A stretch of DNA of 64,000 bases from assembly GCF_025465275.1 (NCBI RefSeq), contig NZ_JAODNK010000193.1, forward strand, positions 1 through 64,000. The letters run 5' to 3'. Position 1 is the stretch's first letter. Every line of letters starts with the position of its first letter. Position numbers and translations under genes: made by a program. The notes below the pieces were generated by a model. It saw nothing but the letters and a program-made list of their open reading frames with translations. It ran no database searches and was not told the origin of the DNA. Of this stretch, positions 25,790 through 34,732 are shown one piece after another. The stretch is from Nocardia sp. GTDB lineage: Bacteria > Actinomycetota > Actinomycetes > Mycobacteriales > Mycobacteriaceae.

Positions 25790-26808
25790 CGGCACCCCTG
25801 GATGATTCCCGGCACGCCACACAGCATCTGATCGGTAATGGGCCCCCATGGCGCCCACACATCGCCGTAATCGCCATTGCCGAAGACATTGTCGAATTGC
25901 CGCACGGTGATCGGCATGAGTTGCAGTAGCTGGTCGAGCTGGGTGCGGTTCTTCTCGAGACCCGCACTCATGGTGGCCAGCTGGCCGAGCATCGGGCCCA
26001 GCTGTTCGTTGTTCTCGGCGCCGATCTGCTGGAACTGGCGCGAGAGTGCCGCCATATTGTCGAGCAAGCCCTGGACCAGCTGTTTGCGTTCATTGACGCG
26101 GTCGCCGATGGCACCGGCCTTCACCATGATCAGCAAGATATTGTTCCGATTGTCGTCGAGGATTCCGGCGACCTGATCCAGGCTCTTCAGCAGCGCATCC
26201 ACCTGACCGCGACGGGCATCGATCGTCTTCGCGAGGGCGCCGACGCTGTCCAGCGCGGTCGCGGTCAGCTGCGGCGAATCACCGAGCTGGGAACCGAGCA
26301 CACCGATCGCATCGGCGACCTTGCCGGTATCGATGCGTTCGAGCCGATCGAATTGCGAGGGGTAGTCGGGATCCTGCACGATTTTGGCCAGATTGAACGG
26401 AACGACGGTGTTGGACAGCGCTATTCGCCCACCGGGCAACCCCTTGCCGTGACCGGTGTCGAGCGAGATATACGTGCCGCCGAGAATCGTCGAGGTCTTG
26501 ATCTCCGCCTTGGCGTCCGGCCCGAAGGCGAGACCGCTGTCGACCTGCAGGGTCGCCAGCACATGATCGCCTTCGATCCGGGCGCCGGCCACCCGGCCGA
26601 CCTCGATCCCGGCGACCCGCACCTTATCGCCGGTCTCGAGCCCGGCCGCCTGCACGAATTCGGCGTGGATGACCTTGTCCCCCAAGCCCATCGACTTGTA
26701 CGTACTGGATCCGACAAGCAGCGCGACAATGACAACCGAGCCGAGCAGACCGGATCTGATATGACGGCGGCGTGGCGTATTCGCACGCAGCCAGTGGGGC
26801 AGATTCAT
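25786..26808 (-). CDS. mceC: Mce-family lipid-transfer protein, MceC position
   Basis: 340 residues. It has a membrane anchor at about 19-37 (SGLLGSVVIVALLVGSSTY), the MCE domain (FVQAAGLETGDKVRVAGIEVGRV) and a helical C-terminal part ending in a short Cys-containing tail (MLCGVPGIIQGCR). The position and 4-bp overlaps with mceB and mceD identify the member. Confidence 0.9.
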   Translation of the reverse strand: MNLPHWLRANTPRRRHIRSGLLGSVVIVALLVGSSTYKSMGLGDKVIHAEFVQAAGLETGDKVRVAGIEVGRVAGARIEGDHVLATLQVDSGLAFGPDAKAEIKTSTILGGTYISLDTGHGKGLPGGRIALSNTVVPFNLAKIVQDPDYPSQFDRLERIDTGKVADAIGVLGSQLGDSPQLTATALDSVGALAKTIDARRGQVDALLKSLDQVAGILDDNRNNILLIMVKAGAIGDRVNERKQLVQGLLDNMAALSRQFQQIGAENNEQLGPMLGQLATMSAGLEKNRTQLDQLLQLMPITVRQFDNVFGNGDYGDVWAPWGPITDQMLCGVPGIIQGCR

Positions 26809-27857
26809 CGGCAGACCTCCGAATGATGATCGCCTATCAGCAGATTCATAATGTTCGGCAACACCCCGCGCGGCAGCAGCGCGCCGTACAGCGAGATATC
26901 CAGTTCGCAGGCATAGGCATTCGCGTACGCGCCGTTCTCGGTGAGATGGGACAGGCCGAGCAGGAGCATGGGCAGGTCGAGTGCGGCCTGGTCCAGCCTC
27001 GGTCCATTGGCGATCAGCAGATTGAATGCCGCGGTGGACGAGTTCTGGGCGTCCCGCAGCTGGGACTGGACCTGCCCGAGCATGCTCGCCACCGAACCGG
27101 CGGCGGAGGCGACCTGTTCGGTCGAATGCAGCAGCAGTTGGCCCTGATCGTGCAGACCGGTCACGAGATCGGTGGTGCGGGTCACCAGGGTGTCCAATTC
27201 GCCGCCGCGGGCAGCCAATCCATTGACGACGCTGCTCAGGTTGGTGATCACATCGCCGAGGATCTGATCGCGCTGCTGGAATTCACCGGCCACGGCGGCC
27301 GCCTGACTGATGAACGTGCTCAGCGAGACATTGTCGCCCTGTAGCGCCAGGATCAGCGTGTTCGACAGCGAGTTGATCTGGTCCGGTTTCAGCGCGCTGA
27401 ACAGCGGCTCGAATCCACCGAGCAGCGCCGAGACATCGAAGGAGGGCTCGGTCTGGAAGGCGCCGTCCGCGGCGCGCAGCGGAATGGCGCCATTGTCCGG
27501 GAGTCTGTTCGCCTCGCCCTTGCCCAGCGCGAGCGCGACATAGCGCTGCCCGATCAGGTTCTGGTAACGAATCATGGCTCTGGTATTGGTGAATACCGCC
27601 TGATTGCGCTGCACCTTGAAGGTGACCCGGGCATTGTGGTCCTTGTCCAGCGCCACGGTCTGGACCCGGCCGACTCGCACGCCCGCCATGCGCACATCGT
27701 CGCCGGGGTGCAGTCCGTAGGCATCGGAGAAGGTCGCCGAATAGTTGTCGGTATCACCGGGAATGGTGCGCTGCAGCGTCGACCAGACCACCCAGGTGAC
27801 CAGGACGGACACCAGGGCGAACAGGCTGAAACCGATCAGCGGTTTGCGGTAACTCAT
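26805..27857 (-). CDS. mceB: Mce-family lipid-transfer protein, MceB position
   Basis: 350 residues. It has an N-terminal helix (PLIGFSLFALVSVLVTWVVW), the MCE domain (FSDAYGLHPGDDVRMAGVRVGRV), the long helical region and a C-terminal part with two Cys. It overlaps mceA and mceC by 4 bp, typical of stoichiometric production of the transporter shell. Confidence 0.9.
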   Translation of the reverse strand: MSYRKPLIGFSLFALVSVLVTWVVWSTLQRTIPGDTDNYSATFSDAYGLHPGDDVRMAGVRVGRVQTVALDKDHNARVTFKVQRNQAVFTNTRAMIRYQNLIGQRYVALALGKGEANRLPDNGAIPLRAADGAFQTEPSFDVSALLGGFEPLFSALKPDQINSLSNTLILALQGDNVSLSTFISQAAAVAGEFQQRDQILGDVITNLSSVVNGLAARGGELDTLVTRTTDLVTGLHDQGQLLLHSTEQVASAAGSVASMLGQVQSQLRDAQNSSTAAFNLLIANGPRLDQAALDLPMLLLGLSHLTENGAYANAYACELDISLYGALLPRGVLPNIMNLLIGDHHSEVCR

Positions 27858-29119
27858 TGTCCGGGAACGCCTTCCGAGTTGACCGGGTAGACCGCGCCGC
27901 CGGTCAGGGCCGCGCCGAGCAGGATGAGCTGGGTGGCGTTCGGGTTGCGACCGAGCACACCGGCGACTGCGGCGGGGCCGCGCAGGGCGGCCGGGTGGAC
28001 GGGATCGGCGGGCAGACCCGGGAGCAGTCCCGCTGGGAGGTCACTGGATTCGGCAACCGTGGGTGCGGTGCCGCAGCTGGGTCCGGCCAGCTCGCCGTAG
28101 TGCGGGCAGTCGGCGCGCGTGTACTGCTGGAACGGGGTGAGCGACACATCGATGCTCCACTGCCACTTCAGCTTTCCGCTGTCATCGGGATGGAAGGTGG
28201 TCGAGTACTTCTGGAGGGTGTCGCTGAAGTTCGCCATCGCCTGCGGCAAGGCTTCGGGATCGGCGGCGAGCGCGCCGAACGTATCGGAGAGCCCGGCCAC
28301 CAGTTCCTTACCGGTATCGGGATTGCGGGCGAACAGGCGGTTGACCACATCGACGGTGCCGCTCGCAGTGGTCAGCAGGGCGGTGAGTTTGTCCTGACGG
28401 TCCGCGATCGTGCGGGCGGTGGTCACCGTCTCGCTGAGCAGGTCCAGGAGCGCGGGTGCGGACTGGTCCAGTCCCGATGCGGCTGCGGTGAAATTCTGCA
28501 GATCGGAGGCGATTCCGACCTGGTCGACGGCGGTCAGCCAATGATCGAGGCGTTCCAGGGTCGAGCCGGGCATGCGCGCGCTGCCGTTCAGGGCGTCCGA
28601 CAGCGAGTTCAGAATGCGCCCGAGCTTCTCCGGCTCCAGTTTGGTGAGCACATTGCGGAAGGTCGTCAGGGCGCTCTGCAGGGCGACGGTCTCCTTGGTG
28701 CGGTCCTGATGGATCACCGATCCCGAGGTCAGGGGCGCGGCCGGGCCATTGTCGAGCAGTTCGATGGAGGTCACCGCGAACACATTCGCGGGCACCACCC
28801 GGGCGGTGACCGTGGACGGCACGCCGCCCGCGAACTCCGGCTTCAAGTCGATCGCGACTCGCTGAATGTCGCCGGACGCAGCGGCTTCCGAGCTCTGCAC
28901 GCGGCCGATGGTCAGACCGCGGAACTTCACGTCCGAACCGGCGGGCAAACCGTCGCCGGTGGACATCAGCTCCGCTACGACGGGCACCCTACTGGTGAAT
29001 TTGCCGCTGTAGCGCAGCAGCAGAAGGGTTGTCGCGGTGGCGATCACCACGATGAGCGCGAGGCCGGCGACCAGCAACTGCCGGCCGGACGGACCGCGAC
29101 CGGTCGGATCCTTGATCAT
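27854..29119 (-). CDS. mceA: Mce-family lipid-transfer protein, MceA position
   Basis: 421 residues. The membrane anchor is at about 14-36 (LLVAGLALIVVIATATTLLLL). The MCE domain (LMSTGDGLPAGSDVKFRGLTIGRV) is followed by a long helical region and a C-terminal extension with Cys in ADCPHYGELAGPSCG. It is the first mce gene, 10 bp after yrbEB. Confidence 0.9.
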   Translation of the reverse strand: MIKDPTGRGPSGRQLLVAGLALIVVIATATTLLLLRYSGKFTSRVPVVAELMSTGDGLPAGSDVKFRGLTIGRVQSSEAAASGDIQRVAIDLKPEFAGGVPSTVTARVVPANVFAVTSIELLDNGPAAPLTSGSVIHQDRTKETVALQSALTTFRNVLTKLEPEKLGRILNSLSDALNGSARMPGSTLERLDHWLTAVDQVGIASDLQNFTAAASGLDQSAPALLDLLSETVTTARTIADRQDKLTALLTTASGTVDVVNRLFARNPDTGKELVAGLSDTFGALAADPEALPQAMANFSDTLQKYSTTFHPDDSGKLKWQWSIDVSLTPFQQYTRADCPHYGELAGPSCGTAPTVAESSDLPAGLLPGLPADPVHPAALRGPAAVAGVLGRNPNATQLILLGAALTGGAVYPVNSEGVPGQ

Positions 29120-29129
29120 ATGTGCCCGC

Positions 29130-29993
29130 CTATCCCGAGAATCGGATTCCCGGGTCGATGCCCCAGATGCCCAGTGTGAGAAGAAGATCCGCCAGCACGA
29201 CCACGACGAAGCAGACCTTGATGGCGGCGCCGGCCGCGACGCCCACGCCTTCGGGACCGCCCTGCGCGAAGAACCCGTAGTAGGACTGGATGAACACCGT
29301 CAGCGTGACGAAGATGACCGCCTTGAGAATCGAGAAGAGCAGGTCGGTGCTGATCAGGAATTGATGGAAGTAGTGGAAGTAGGTGCCGCTGGAGGTGCCG
29401 CCCATCAGGACGACCGTGAACCGGGCGGAGATGTACGCGGCGCTGAGTCCGACGACGTACATCGGTACGATAGCGATCCAGGCGGCCAGGATCCGGGTGC
29501 TCACCAGGTACGGAAGTGGGCGTATCGCAAGGGAATCCAGTGCGTCGATCTCCTCCGAGATACGCATGGTGCCCAGCTGCGCGGTGATCCGGCAGCCGCC
29601 CTGGACGACAAATGCCACCACCGCGATCATCGGGCCGATCTCCCGGGTGACGGCGAAGGCCGTGATCGCACCGGTCACCGGGCCCATTCCCAGCAGGTCG
29701 AGCTGCGAATACGCCTCCAGCCCAAGGGTGATGCCGACGAAGATATTCATCGCGACGATCACGCCCATCACGCCGCCGCCGACCACGAGCGAGCCGTTGC
29801 CCCACGTCATATCCGAAAGCAGTCGCCAGACATCCTTGCGATAGTGCTTGAACGCCAAGGGAATATCGGCGAGGCAGCGCACGAAGAAGAAGGCTTGATG
29901 ACCGGCGGCCCGCACCGTGTTCGCCGGGCCGGTCGCGGCACGACGCAAGGCATGAACGGGCCGCAGCAATGGCGGCACATAGGTCGCTGCCAT
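29130..29993 (-). CDS. yrbEB: YrbE/MlaE-type ABC permease B of the mce operon
   Basis: A 287-residue integral membrane protein of the MlaE permease family with about five helices. The EQ-loop-like region IGPMIAVVAFVVQGGCRITAQLGTMRISEEIDALDSLAIRP couples to the ATPase (Mkl/MceG, not in this window). It pairs with YrbEA as the inner-membrane gate of the Mce importer. It starts 1 bp after the yrbEA stop. Confidence 0.92.
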   Translation of the reverse strand: MAATYVPPLLRPVHALRRAATGPANTVRAAGHQAFFFVRCLADIPLAFKHYRKDVWRLLSDMTWGNGSLVVGGGVMGVIVAMNIFVGITLGLEAYSQLDLLGMGPVTGAITAFAVTREIGPMIAVVAFVVQGGCRITAQLGTMRISEEIDALDSLAIRPLPYLVSTRILAAWIAIVPMYVVGLSAAYISARFTVVLMGGTSSGTYFHYFHQFLISTDLLFSILKAVIFVTLTVFIQSYYGFFAQGGPEGVGVAAGAAIKVCFVVVVLADLLLTLGIWGIDPGIRFSG

Positions 29994-29994
29994 C

Positions 29995-30813
29995 TCACAC
30001 CACCTGATGCGGGAACAGGGTGTTGAACACCTGGGTGAGAATCACATTGGTGGCGAACAGCAGCAGCGCGGAGTTGACCACCGCGGAATTCACCGCATTG
30101 GCCACGCCACCGGGGCCGCCGCGGGTATTCAGGCCGGTATCACACGCGATGATCGCGGTGATCAAGCCGAAGATGAGTGACTTCACCACGGCCGCAACCA
30201 GATCGGCCGGCGTCGCGAAGGCCGCGAAGGTGCTCACGAACGAGCCCGCCGTGCCGCCCTGGACGTAGACATTGAATGCGTAGCCGGTAATGAATCCGAC
30301 GAACACCACAAAACCGCACAGCAGGACGCTCACCAGCATGGCGGCGAGCAGGCGCGGTGCGACCAGCCTGGTCAGCGGGTCGACGCCCATCACCCGCATG
30401 GCATCGATCTCCTCGCGCACCGTCCGCGAACCCAGGTCGGCACAGATCGCCGATCCGACCGCACCCGAGATCATCAGTGAAGTCACCAGCGGCGCACCCT
30501 GTTTGATAATGCCCAGCCCGCTCGCCGCACCCATGAACGAGGTCGCGCCGACCTGAACCACCAGCGAGCCCACCTGAATCGACAGAATGACGCCGATGGG
30601 TATGGCGATCAGCACCGTCGGCGCGGCCGAGGCACTGGTCATGAACGCGCACTGCCGCACGAACTCCTGAAAACGGAAACGCCCGCGCAGCAGATCCAGG
30701 ATCAGCTGCGTAATCGCCTCGCGGCCCATGGTGAGCTGCCTGCCGAACGTTTCGATCGATCGCACGGGATGGTCGCGGCAGTAGGTCCGGCCCCACTCCA
30801 CCATTGCCGCCAT
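29995..30813 (-). CDS. yrbEA: YrbE/MlaE-type ABC permease A of the mce operon
   Basis: 272 residues from ATG 30813 (MAAMVEWG), with GGAGG five bases upstream; an earlier TTG is unlikely. The MlaE permease core includes the coupling loop SAICADLGSRTVREEIDAMRVMGVDPL and four to five helices. It is the first gene of the eight-gene yrbE-mce block plus two accessory genes, and partner of YrbEB. Confidence 0.92.
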   Translation of the reverse strand: MAAMVEWGRTYCRDHPVRSIETFGRQLTMGREAITQLILDLLRGRFRFQEFVRQCAFMTSASAAPTVLIAIPIGVILSIQVGSLVVQVGATSFMGAASGLGIIKQGAPLVTSLMISGAVGSAICADLGSRTVREEIDAMRVMGVDPLTRLVAPRLLAAMLVSVLLCGFVVFVGFITGYAFNVYVQGGTAGSFVSTFAAFATPADLVAAVVKSLIFGLITAIIACDTGLNTRGGPGGVANAVNSAVVNSALLLFATNVILTQVFNTLFPHQVV

Positions 30814-31097
30814 CGGCCCCTCCAAACTGCTGTATGTGAATCGTGCGTAGCGTAACAGCAGTCACACCGTTGTGGTCAAGATCGCGACTACTCGAATAAT
30901 TCGCCACTTTTGCCAGCAATATGGCCACGTGTCCAGCTCTTCAGCACGCCCAATATTTCGAAGTGAATCTTGTCTAGTTTATTGTCGAGCACCGATGAGT
31001 TCTCGCCACCCCCGCCGTCAACACCAGTGATCGACCGACCGTCCACCATTGGAGCTATCGGTGGGGCAGTGCACGGCTACAGCAAAGGCAGGTCTTG
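30814..31097. promoter_or_regulatory. Divergent promoter region of yrbEA/mce and the hydrolase
   Basis: This gap is locally AT-richer and holds the leftward mce promoter. One short perfect inverted repeat, CGAAT-A-ATTCG (30893-30903), lies 80 bp upstream of yrbEA and could bind a regulator. I found no KstR-like AAC-N2-GTT palindrome, so control by the cholesterol repressor is not supported. AAAGGCAGG before ATG 31098 is the probable ribosome site of the hydrolase. Confidence 0.45.
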
Positions 31098-31862
31098 ATG
31101 ACGACTCCGCAGACTGGCATCGTGCACATGTGGCACCAGGAGCTCGGAAAAGGTGACCCGATGGTGCTGCTGCATCCCGCGGGAGTCGATTCCCGCGCCT
31201 TCACACCGAACTTCGACGGGCTCTCGCAGCAGTTCCACCTCTATGCGCCGGATCGGCGTGGACACGGGCGCACTCCCGACGTCGAGGGGCCGATCAGCTT
31301 CGAGCTGATGGCGCAGGACACCATCGTTTTCCTCGAGACCGTCGTCGGCGGACCGGCATTCCTGGCCGGATACAGCGACGGCGCGGTTGTCGCATTGCTC
31401 GTCGCGTTGCGCCGCCCGGATCTCGTGCGGCGCTTGGTGTTCGCCGCCGGAGTATTCCATCGGGACGGCTGGGCCGACGGCGTCCTGGATCACGATGAGA
31501 CGCCGCCGGACTTCATGCGGGACACCTACGCCGAGGTCTCCCCCGACGGCGCGGGACACTATGGCACCGTTGTTGCCAAGATTGCCGCCGAACACAAGCA
31601 CGAGCCGTCGCTGACTCCTGCGGATCTGCGGCAGATCACCAGTCGGACACTGATTCTGGTCGGGGATGACGACGAGGTTCGACTCGAACACGCCCTCGAG
31701 CTGTACCGCAGCCTGCCGGATGCCGAACTGGCCATCGTTCCCGGCACCTCACACGGCGTGCTCGCGGAGAAGCCGGATCTCTGCAACCTGCTCATTACCG
31801 ATTTCCTCGGCAAGGATCCGGTGCCGACCTTCGCGCCGATCCGCCGGAAATCATTGAGCTGA
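31098..31862 (+). CDS. Alpha/beta-hydrolase
   Basis: A 254-residue alpha/beta-hydrolase fold protein. The nucleophile elbow is AGYSDGAVV (Ser in G-Y-S-D-G). The oxyanion region is LLHPAG, the acid is in LVGDDDEV, and the His is in PGTSHGVL. The ATG at 31098 follows directly after an in-frame TTG, which was not chosen. No signal peptide. It is convergent with the SDR gene (8 bp gap). Substrate cannot be given; an ester or C-C hydrolase is possible. Confidence 0.85.
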   Translation: MTTPQTGIVHMWHQELGKGDPMVLLHPAGVDSRAFTPNFDGLSQQFHLYAPDRRGHGRTPDVEGPISFELMAQDTIVFLETVVGGPAFLAGYSDGAVVALLVALRRPDLVRRLVFAAGVFHRDGWADGVLDHDETPPDFMRDTYAEVSPDGAGHYGTVVAKIAAEHKHEPSLTPADLRQITSRTLILVGDDDEVRLEHALELYRSLPDAELAIVPGTSHGVLAEKPDLCNLLITDFLGKDPVPTFAPIRRKSLS

Positions 31863-31870
31863 AGCAGGAT

Positions 31871-32710
31871 TCAGATGCCGGCGGCGCGGACCAGGGCGTC
31901 GGCCAGGCGCGGTGAGACGGTGGAGACCAGGCGCAGGGCGGCGGCGTAGGTGGGGTACAGCTCGACGGGGCGGTCGCGGATCGCGGTGAGCACCCACTGT
32001 GCGGCTTGTTCCGGGGTCAGCGCGGATTGGGTGTCGTAGTCGCCGGTCGGGCTGATCATGGGCGTGCGCACCAGCGGGAATCCGATTGTGGTGACGGCGA
32101 TTCCGGTGCCGTGGCATTCGGCGCCGAGGCTGCGGCCGAAGGCGGAGAGCGCGGCCTTGGAGGCGTGGTAGGCGGTGAATTTGGGCATCACTCCGGCGGT
32201 GGTGCCCCAGGTGCCGATATTGATGATGTGGCCGCGACCGGCCTCGCGCAGGGTCGGCAGCAGGGCCAGGGTCAAACGGACGGGGCCGAAGTAATTGACC
32301 GCCATGGTGCGTTCGTAGTCGTGCGGGCGGTCGGCGGCATCGAGCGCGGTGCGGCGGATAGAGCGACCGGCATTGTTGATGACGATGTCGGGCGGGCCGA
32401 AGCGGTCGAGCACGGCGGTGGCGAGCGCTGCCACCTCGTCGGGGCTGGTCAGATCGCAGGGCATGGGGTGCGCGGTGCCGCCATTGTCCGTAATGGACTT
32501 GCACACCGTGTCGAGTCGCTCGCGGTCGCGGGCGACGGCGAGGATCCGAGCGCCGCGGGCGGCCAGCAACTGTGCGGTCGATTCGCCGATTCCCGACGAG
32601 GCGCCGGTCAGGATCACCGTTGTGCCGTGCAGGTCGGGTGCGCCGGCACCGAAGAAGTCCCGGACCGACGGTGTGGGATTGAGCAACGCGGTGATCAGCG
32701 GGTTCTTCAT
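31871..32710 (-). CDS. Short-chain dehydrogenase/reductase, acyl-CoA-reductase-associated type
   Basis: 279 residues. It has an N-terminal extension, then TGASSGIGES, NNAGRSIRRTALDAADRPHDYERTM, NYFGPVRL, and Tyr-Lys in YHASK. The Arg in VARDRERL after beta-2 favours NADPH. The NAGRSIRR...ERTMxxNYFGPVRL signature is shared with the SDR at 40068 and with mycobacterial SDRs involved in wax or mycolate metabolism (the AcrA1 C-terminal domain). It is divergent from the TetR gene at 32830, whose operator lies in the shared gap. Confidence 0.83.
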   Translation of the reverse strand: MKNPLITALLNPTPSVRDFFGAGAPDLHGTTVILTGASSGIGESTAQLLAARGARILAVARDRERLDTVCKSITDNGGTAHPMPCDLTSPDEVAALATAVLDRFGPPDIVINNAGRSIRRTALDAADRPHDYERTMAVNYFGPVRLTLALLPTLREAGRGHIINIGTWGTTAGVMPKFTAYHASKAALSAFGRSLGAECHGTGIAVTTIGFPLVRTPMISPTGDYDTQSALTPEQAAQWVLTAIRDRPVELYPTYAAALRLVSTVSPRLADALVRAAGI

Positions 32711-32773
32711 CGGACGCCGTCCTCGGTGATGTTCGTGGGCCTCCGCAGCCCGGCGCGCAGGAATTGACTATTT

Positions 32774-32784
32774 GGTAAATTACC
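32774..32784. promoter_or_regulatory. Palindromic operator GGTAAATTACC
   Basis: A perfect 5-1-5 palindrome in the 119-bp gap between the divergent SDR (32710) and TetR (32830) genes. The surrounding TTGGTAAATTACCGA makes a longer imperfect repeat. Position and symmetry make it the likely binding site of the adjacent TetR protein. Confidence 0.6.
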
Positions 32785-32829
32785 GAGAGCTCAATCCAGT
32801 GTCAAAGGTGCGGACGGAAGGCGGGAGCG

Positions 32830-33420
32830 GTGAGCGGTGCGGGAACCAAGGGTGTGCCGCGTGCGCAGCGCGAGGCGCAGATCCTCGATGTCGCGGCCGC
32901 GGAGATCGCCCGGGTGGGTTATGCGGGCCTGTCGCTCGGAGTGGTAGCCACTCGGGCAGGCGTGTCGAAACCGCTGGTGTACGCCTACTTCGACACCAAG
33001 GACGGGTTGTACGTGGCATGTGTGCAGCGGGCGGCGGCCGCACTCGGTGATTCGATCGATGAGGCGATCAACGGGCCCGCGACGCTACAGATGGCCGAGC
33101 GCACGCTGGCGGGCATCTTCACCGCGCTCGAACCGCGTCCGCATGATTGGAAGGTCATTTTCGACCGCTCGCATCCTGCCGACGGGGCCGCGGCCCAGGC
33201 CGTCCAGGGTGCGCGGCGGCGCATTGCCGAACAGGCCGGGCAGGGCGTGGGCCGGGTCCTCGACGGACGCGGCCTCACCGACCCCGACGATTTGTCGGCG
33301 GTCACCGCGGTCTGGATGGGCACGGTCACCGCGCTGGTCGATTGGTGGTTGCATCATCCGCAGGAGAGCGCTTCGGCAATGATCGCGCGCAGTCGGCGCC
33401 TCCTCACGATCTTCGAATAG
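32830..33420 (+). CDS. TetR-family regulator next to the SDR gene
   Basis: 196 residues from a GTG. Helix-turn-helix is at about residues 15-60 (REAQILDVAAAEIARVGYAGLSLGVVATRAGVSKPLVYAYFDTKDGL), followed by an all-helical ligand domain. GGAGCGGTGA precedes the start. It likely represses itself and the divergent SDR through the palindrome at 32774. Ligand unknown. Confidence 0.85.
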   Translation: MSGAGTKGVPRAQREAQILDVAAAEIARVGYAGLSLGVVATRAGVSKPLVYAYFDTKDGLYVACVQRAAAALGDSIDEAINGPATLQMAERTLAGIFTALEPRPHDWKVIFDRSHPADGAAAQAVQGARRRIAEQAGQGVGRVLDGRGLTDPDDLSAVTAVWMGTVTALVDWWLHHPQESASAMIARSRRLLTIFE

Positions 33421-33751
33421 CCGGTGTCCCGTTTGTGCCAACTCACCGACGCGCCGTGCCATCCACTCCCCTCGGTTCGACGTCCGCCGCCGCGTCCATG
33501 AGACTTCTTGTGACCGGCGGGGATTCGCCAGCAATGGCGCCAGCCGCCCGGTCTGCTCCGGGCACGGTGCGGCGAACCGCAAGCGTGCATATGTGCGGGG
33601 AATGCGCAGGTCGTCGTAGCAACGCAGACTGCTGCGAGGATGGCGCACCACCCGACGGTGCCCAGCGGGACGCTGGTACACAGCGCCGGTGGCCGGAACA
33701 CGAAACGGTCCGGGAGTCGACCCCTCGACTCCCGGACCGTTGCCCAATCTG
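33421..33751. other. Intergenic stretch with one terminator hairpin
   Basis: No convincing gene is present in this 331-bp gap between convergent genes. A leftward frame at 33354-33701 has a hydrophobic start but Cys- and Arg-rich nonsense after it, and overlaps the TetR gene. The right end carries the strong hairpin at 33704-33741. Confidence 0.6.
33704..33741. terminator. Perfect 17-bp stem hairpin
   Basis: AACGGTCCGGGAGTCGA pairs perfectly with TCGACTCCCGGACCGTT around a CCCC loop. It lies 10 bp past the stop of the leftward crotonase gene. No U-tract follows on either strand, which is common for hairpin terminators of GC-rich actinobacteria. Confidence 0.8.
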
Positions 33752-34573
33752 TCAGTCGCCGAAGAACTCGGCCGGCTCGCGATTCTTGAAAGCCGCGAAT
33801 CCGCGGCGCACATCCTTGGAGAACAGGATGCGCACCAACTCCGGCCGAATACGCCGCAATGCCGCTCTCGCACCGTGGGTTTGGGCCGTGCGGGTGTTCC
33901 GGAGGATGGCCGCGACACCGAGCGGCGCTTGCCTGCCGATCTTGTGCGCCATCGCCAGCGCCGCCTCGAACTGTCCGCCGTCAGAGGTGACCTGCTGGAC
34001 CAATCCGACGCGGTAGGCCTCGGCGGCGTCGAACTCGTCGCCGGTGAGCAGGTAGCGGTAAGCATTGTGCAGGCCCACCGACTGTGGCCAGCGCACGGTC
34101 CCGCCGCCGAAGGGGAACAGTCCGCGGGCGACTTCGTACTGGGTGAAAACCGCGGACTCACTGGCGATATTGACCTGTGCGGACAGCATCAGCTCGATGC
34201 CCAGGGTGTAGCAGCGGCCCTGCACAGCGGTGACAACAGGTTTCGGGCACGGCTCGGTGGAGACCCCGAACGGATCGATGCCGCCGTGTGGCACGATGCC
34301 CTTCACCAGCTCGATCGGCAAGGGGCGCAATGCCGTTGCCATCACTTCGAGAGGCAGCCGGGGCGCCAGCGAGGCGAGATCGAGCCCGCTGGTGAAGTCC
34401 TTCCCCTCGGCTCTGAGCACCCCGACTCGCAGTTCGCGATCCTTCGCCAGCTCCGTGTACGCCTCCGACAGACCGCGAAGCAGATCGAAGTCGAAGGCAT
34501 TGCGTTTGTCGGGTCGATTCAATGTGATGACCAGGGTGTGGCCATCACGTTCCGTCAGCACCGTTTTCGTCAT
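33752..34573 (-). CDS. Enoyl-CoA hydratase/isomerase family protein (crotonase 5)
   Basis: 273 residues from MTKTVLTERDG. The crotonase motifs are EGKDFTSGLDLASL, where Thr-Ser replaces the usual Cys-Ala, and GRCYTLGIELMLSAQ. The loop EVARGLFPFGGGTVRWPQSVG keeps a Glu and the G-G-G-T motif but not the standard second Glu. The frame is open further upstream to 34639 and reads through the palindrome, so the ATG with a GGCGGGT ribosome site is preferred. A monocistronic gene ending at a hairpin, divergent from the desaturase. Confidence 0.85.
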   Translation of the reverse strand: MTKTVLTERDGHTLVITLNRPDKRNAFDFDLLRGLSEAYTELAKDRELRVGVLRAEGKDFTSGLDLASLAPRLPLEVMATALRPLPIELVKGIVPHGGIDPFGVSTEPCPKPVVTAVQGRCYTLGIELMLSAQVNIASESAVFTQYEVARGLFPFGGGTVRWPQSVGLHNAYRYLLTGDEFDAAEAYRVGLVQQVTSDGGQFEAALAMAHKIGRQAPLGVAAILRNTRTAQTHGARAALRRIRPELVRILFSKDVRRGFAAFKNREPAEFFGD

Positions 34574-34619
34574 CGGAGACCCGCCTTTCCGAAATTGGGA
34601 ACGGTCACATAGCAGCATA

Positions 34620-34637
34620 GTATACCGATCGGTATAC
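34620..34637. promoter_or_regulatory. Perfect 18-bp palindrome, TetR-type operator
   Basis: GTATACCGATCGGTATAC is its own reverse complement over 18 bp. It lies 47 bp upstream of the crotonase start and 96 bp from the desaturase start. ATACCGATCGGTAT-type palindromes are typical for TetR repressors. No TetR gene is adjacent, so the regulator would act in trans. Confidence 0.7.
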
Positions 34638-34688
34638 AAGCGCTGACGGAACCGAACTCCCCGTGTGAGCTACGTCAAGGTTGGGCCC

Positions 34689-34708
34689 GTCGGGACATTT
34701 GCCCCTAA
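34689..34708 (+). promoter_or_regulatory. DosR/DevR-like box upstream of the desaturase
   Basis: GTCGGGACATTTGCCCCTAA matches the mycobacterial DosR consensus TTSGGGACTWWAGTCCCSAA in about 15 of 20 positions, including the full GGGAC half and CCC of the other half. It is centred about 34 bp before the proposed start of the acyl-ACP desaturase. Hypoxia or redox control is inferred, not shown. Confidence 0.4.
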
Positions 34709-34732
34709 CGGCCATGGACTTTCCCTGGTGAG

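Noticed and set aside
30814..31097. Search for a KstR-type cholesterol operator before yrbEA
   Set aside because: No palindrome with AAC-N2-GTT halves was found, so assignment as the mce4 cholesterol importer is not supported.
33354..33701. Leftward frame with a hydrophobic, signal-like start
   Set aside because: The later part is Cys- and Arg-rich, overlaps the TetR gene, and the frame ends without domain pattern.
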